Shown here: positions 61,295-64,000 of the stretch, piece by piece
How positions within the stretch are numbered: position 1 is the stretch's first letter
Layout of the letters: the number at the start of each line of letters is the position of its first letter
Source: Chitinophagales bacterium
GTDB taxonomy: Bacteria; Bacteroidota; Bacteroidia; Chitinophagales; Saprospiraceae
Direction of reading: 5' to 3'
Assembly: GCA_017303475.1 (NCBI GenBank)
Contig: JAFLBO010000017.1
Span: 62,001-126,000 of the forward strand
Length of the DNA stretch: 64,000 bases
Position numbers and translations under genes: made by a program
Notes under the pieces: model-generated
The model's input: only the letters and a program-made list of their open reading frames with translations
What the model was told of the DNA's origin: nothing
Database searches by the model: none

Positions 61295-62482
61295 TTAATA
61301 CCCTTCTTTCACCCATTTTCGGGTTTGTTTTTGGTCTAATATCAATAAGTAAACACCTGCAGGATACCTGGAAACCTCCAGGGAGCAGCCGGATTGACAA
61401 GACTGTTTCAGAACTGTTTGGCCGAGCAGGTTCAGGATTTTTAACTGGTGGGTTTCCACGTCGTCAAGTTGAATATGTAGTTGATTGAGGGCGGGGTTTG
61501 GCCAAAACGTCAATTCCGGCGAAGTGGGTTCTGTGGCAGTACTGGTTATTACCTCGCCGCAACGCCACATGCTGTGATCAAGATTGGTTTGCTCCTGCCA
61601 GACCTGAAAGGCTTCAAAGGTTTCGCCAATGGTGGCCCATTGCAAGTATTGAGGTGAAATGTTGGACAGGGAGTCAATGACCTTGTTTACTTTTTGAAAA
61701 AACAGTGGACCATATTCCCGCTGGTTGGTCATGATACGGGTAATGTAAAACCGGTTGGGAGGCCAAAGTCCCTGTTTGATGCTGTCTACCTGCGCCTGAA
61801 TGAGGTCAATTATTGCTTGTGCGTCCGACAAAGAATCTAGTACAGGAGCGCAGCCGGTCCCCAGGCACCAGAGGTTTTTGTCGGGGTTATGGTGGTAAAA
61901 ATTATTGGGAGAATCGGGTTTGAATACACCGAAATCGTTTAAATCGTTTGAATGTGGCGGATAACTTCCCGCGCCGGTGATAATGCTGCATTGCCAGCTG
62001 TTGCCGTAAATATTGCCAACCACCGGGTTGCGGTATTGTTCCCAGTCGATTGGTTGGATATTGGGGTTGGTGGTGTAATAAATGCAGCCCCCCAGATGAG
62101 TACTGGGGTTTGCTCCGCAGGAATCGAGCAAATGGTATAAGTCGGCAATATTGCGTCCGCCACTGTTTTTGGAACGCGGATCAATTTGTATATTATCGTT
62201 AAACGGCACGGCGTTCAACAGTTTAAAAATATTGGAGCCGGTAGATGCTTCATCTTTCAGGGCGCCCAGCACAAATCCGTCGCAGGTTTGCAGGTTCCAT
62301 TTCAGATTGGCATTGTTGATAATGTTGGCCATTTGCAACACATTGGCCTTGGCTTTCTGGTAATTCAGGGGAAGCTGCAGGTTGTCGTTGGGCTCGTTGT
62401 GTGAAACGAAATGGATATACAATTTAGGTTGAGCGGTGAGCGTGGAGGCGTAGAAGGAGAGGAGAAGGAGGAGCAGGCGCAT
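61295..62482 (-). CDS. secreted protein of unknown function with T9SS sorting domain
   Basis: 395 residues. A signal peptide (LLLLLLSFYASTLTAQ) precedes a central domain of about 290 residues that I do not recognise: LYIHFVSHNEPNDNLQLPLN near the start (a beta strand ending HFVSHNEP), then QTCDGFVLGALKDEAS and DLYHLLDSCGANPSTHLGG. His/Asp/Asn-rich loops would fit a metal-dependent carbohydrate-active enzyme, but this is a guess. The C-terminal domain is a T9SS type A sorting signal (TFWPNPALNQLHIQL, LGQTVLKQ, YPAGVYLLILD). Confidence 0.8.
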   Translation of the reverse strand: MRLLLLLLSFYASTLTAQPKLYIHFVSHNEPNDNLQLPLNYQKAKANVLQMANIINNANLKWNLQTCDGFVLGALKDEASTGSNIFKLLNAVPFNDNIQIDPRSKNSGGRNIADLYHLLDSCGANPSTHLGGCIYYTTNPNIQPIDWEQYRNPVVGNIYGNSWQCSIITGAGSYPPHSNDLNDFGVFKPDSPNNFYHHNPDKNLWCLGTGCAPVLDSLSDAQAIIDLIQAQVDSIKQGLWPPNRFYITRIMTNQREYGPLFFQKVNKVIDSLSNISPQYLQWATIGETFEAFQVWQEQTNLDHSMWRCGEVITSTATEPTSPELTFWPNPALNQLHIQLDDVETHQLKILNLLGQTVLKQSCQSGCSLEVSRYPAGVYLLILDQKQTRKWVKEGY

Positions 62483-62710
62483 AACTTATATTGTTTATGC
62501 AATTTGACTATAGCAAAACGAATAAGATTAAGAGCATGTGAAAATACTTGTCGGGTTTTTGTCAAGTCCGCTTTTTCCAGTTCACGCAGTGGGTTGTTAG
62601 TAATAACTTTGATGCCCGAATGTTAGTTTACGGTTATCCAATCCAATAGACTTTCAGGAAATTCGGGTCATTAGTATCATTCCGGAATGTTTGACTTAAT
62701 TCCTCCTTAC

Positions 62711-63670
62711 ATGACCAAGATTTTTATATCATTTTTTTTAGGCTTATTTTTTTCTATTCCAATGCAAGGACAGGCAGATACTATACCTCCGGCTTTGACC
62801 TGTAAGGATAAAGTGACCAGGTTTATATGGATTAACACCCTTTCTTGCTCTGTTGATGTATTGGCCTCAGAATGTGTCTCGTCTGTAAGTGACGATGGCG
62901 GACCTGTTCGTCTGGGTATTCAAAAGCCATGTACTGGTTTGGGATTTCCTCAGGATACGGTAGTGCCTTACGATGTAATGGAAGCAGGAAGCTCAACTGC
63001 GGAAATATGGGCCAGGGATACTGCCGGCAATCTGTCAATGTGTTTGATAACTATTGAGATTGGCGATATGAGTATATGTGATCCTTCCTCAGCAGTAAGG
63101 CTAATGGATCATAACTGGGATATCATTGAGCAGGGTGAGGTCAAGGTAAAAGGCCACAAATGTTCTGGCGACTCCATTGATTACACTATACCGTATACTC
63201 ATGGTCCCGGTTCTTCTCACTGGTCTGGTCCGGATGGGAATTGGAGTGCCTGGGGCGGTTTTGTTCCAGGCCCGGGATATGATTACGAAATAACGCCATT
63301 TCATGGTCATAATCCCTTAAACGGTGTTACAACCTACGACTTGGCCCTTATATCCAAACATATCCTGGGACTGGAATCTCTGGATGATCCGTTAAAGATT
63401 ATTGCTGCCGATGTTAATCAGGATGGCAAGGTTACTACTTTCGACGTGGTGGTACTGCGTAAATTGATTTTAGGCATTACCTCAGAATTGCCCAATGGCA
63501 AATCCTGGCGTTTCATCCCTGCCAATCATGTATTCCTGAATCCCTTAGACCCGTTTTCGTCGCCGGTTCCGGAAAAAATCATTATATCCCATAGTTTTCC
63601 AGTCTCTTGTGGAACCTATGAGTTTAAAGGCATCAAGATTGGCGATGTCAATTTTTCGGCTATTCCATAA
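62711..63670 (+). CDS. secreted protein with dockerin-like domain, paralogue of the one at 27.5 kb
   Basis: 319 residues from the ATG at 62711 with a signal peptide (IFISFFLGLFFSIPMQGQA). It is the same architecture as the product of 27462-28409: a HYR-like part (ARDTAGNLSMCLITIEIG), then the dockerin-like pair NPLNGVTTYDLALISKHILG and ADVNQDGKVTTFDVVVLRKL, then ELPNGKSWRFIP and IKIGDVNFSAIP at the very end. It also lacks a T9SS domain. The C-terminal parts are nearly the same at protein level, while the N-terminal parts have diverged. Confidence 0.85.
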   Translation: MTKIFISFFLGLFFSIPMQGQADTIPPALTCKDKVTRFIWINTLSCSVDVLASECVSSVSDDGGPVRLGIQKPCTGLGFPQDTVVPYDVMEAGSSTAEIWARDTAGNLSMCLITIEIGDMSICDPSSAVRLMDHNWDIIEQGEVKVKGHKCSGDSIDYTIPYTHGPGSSHWSGPDGNWSAWGGFVPGPGYDYEITPFHGHNPLNGVTTYDLALISKHILGLESLDDPLKIIAADVNQDGKVTTFDVVVLRKLILGITSELPNGKSWRFIPANHVFLNPLDPFSSPVPEKIIISHSFPVSCGTYEFKGIKIGDVNFSAIP

Positions 63671-63678
63671 CTGGAGCA

Positions 63679-64000
63679 TTAATTTTTCGTGCCCGGCACA
63701 GTACTCTTTGGCTTGGTATCCAGCTTTTTTTTCATCTGGGCCGGCTTGTTCCAGCCTTGCTTTTTGATGAGGTCTTCAAACATCTTGTGCAATTCCTTCA
63801 GCCCTTTGGGAGCGCCAAATATTTCTCCCACTTGCTTGTACTTTCCATCAAGTTCGAGAAATACAACAGTGGCAGAGGCGTCCGCAATGGGATCTGCCGG
63901 ATACATATCGTTGAGTTGCAAAAAGCCAATACTACGCGCCTTTTCCCGCAGTGCTTCCAGCATGTCGGGACTTATTTTTCCATTCTTTTTGCCCAATGGC
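63679..64000 (-). CDS. DUF6438-like protein, 5' end outside the window
   Basis: About 107 residues of the C-terminus are visible and the frame is open at the right edge, so the start is missing. GKISPDMLEALREKARSIGF, LNDMYPADPIADASATVVFL and GAPKGLKELHKMFEDLIKK fit the DUF6438 pattern (helix, Tyr-Pro loop, strand, helix). A lysine-rich tail (MKKKLDTKPKSTVPGTKN) follows. Function unknown. It converges with the dockerin-like gene, 8 bp apart. Confidence 0.6.
   Translation of the reverse strand, partial: PLGKKNGKISPDMLEALREKARSIGFLQLNDMYPADPIADASATVVFLELDGKYKQVGEIFGAPKGLKELHKMFEDLIKKQGWNKPAQMKKKLDTKPKSTVPGTKN

Noticed and set aside
1..64000. tRNA, rRNA and riboswitch genes
   Set aside because: No cloverleaf with a T-loop GTTCRA core, rRNA stretch or known riboswitch core was recognised while reading both strands by eye; a covariance-model scan would settle it.

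Overview
The window reads as a chromosomal segment of a Bacteroidota bacterium, most likely of the Saprospiraceae or a close relative. The support is: several very long secreted proteins built of HYR, SprB-like or dockerin-like repeats that end in type IX secretion (T9SS) type A sorting domains; a hybrid two-component system; a eukaryote-like class Ia ribonucleotide reductase beta chain; promoters of the Bacteroidota form (TTG ... TAnnTTTG); an aromatic operon with a DAHP synthase/chorismate mutase arrangement typical of the phylum; and intergenic regions filled with short-period inverted repeats. No rRNA, tRNA or CRISPR array was seen.

Layout. 1-17.4 kb: three giant cell-surface or secreted T9SS proteins, a frameshifted helical-repeat protein, a hybrid sensor/AraC regulator, two inverted copies of a MITE-like element, and a candidate small RNA. 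17.6-25.6 kb: an L-rhamnose catabolic cluster (RhaT symporter, aldolase/dehydrogenase fusion, isomerase, a zincin-like protein, an FGGY kinase, an FMN L-lactate dehydrogenase), which together take rhamnose to DHAP plus pyruvate. 25.7-33 kb: an ArsR/DoxX/SRPBCC operon with two operator-like palindromes, a dockerin-like protein, a Crp-family regulator, a small outer-membrane-like protein, VOC and GNAT proteins, and a secreted esterase. 33-39 kb: nrdB and nrdA separated by three small genes, with DnaA-box-like sites upstream of nrdB. 39-46 kb: an AT-rich accessory stretch of small lipoproteins cut up by repeats, including a 1.08-kb segment bounded by 53-bp inverted repeats. 46-53 kb: pseudouridine synthase, acyl-CoA dehydrogenase, sugar transporter plus amylosucrase, and a DUF2306 membrane protein. 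53.2-57.5 kb: Phe/Tyr biosynthesis genes. 57.6-64 kb: S41 peptidase, MBL-fold hydrolase, and secreted or T9SS proteins, with a partial DUF6438-like gene at the right edge.

The strongest unusual signal is ahead of the aromatic operon. A promoter is followed by a 32-codon leader peptide with the run FFGFYFFYFFF and then by an intrinsic terminator ending five bases before the prephenate dehydratase start, the architecture of Phe/Tyr transcription attenuation. In the same operon the normally fused DAHP synthase/chorismate mutase is cut by an in-frame TAG. Other points are a near-perfect 73-bp palindrome inserted in frame in the rhamnose kinase gene, repeat DNA that supplies the stop codons of two genes, and a transposon-like element carrying only a lipoprotein gene.
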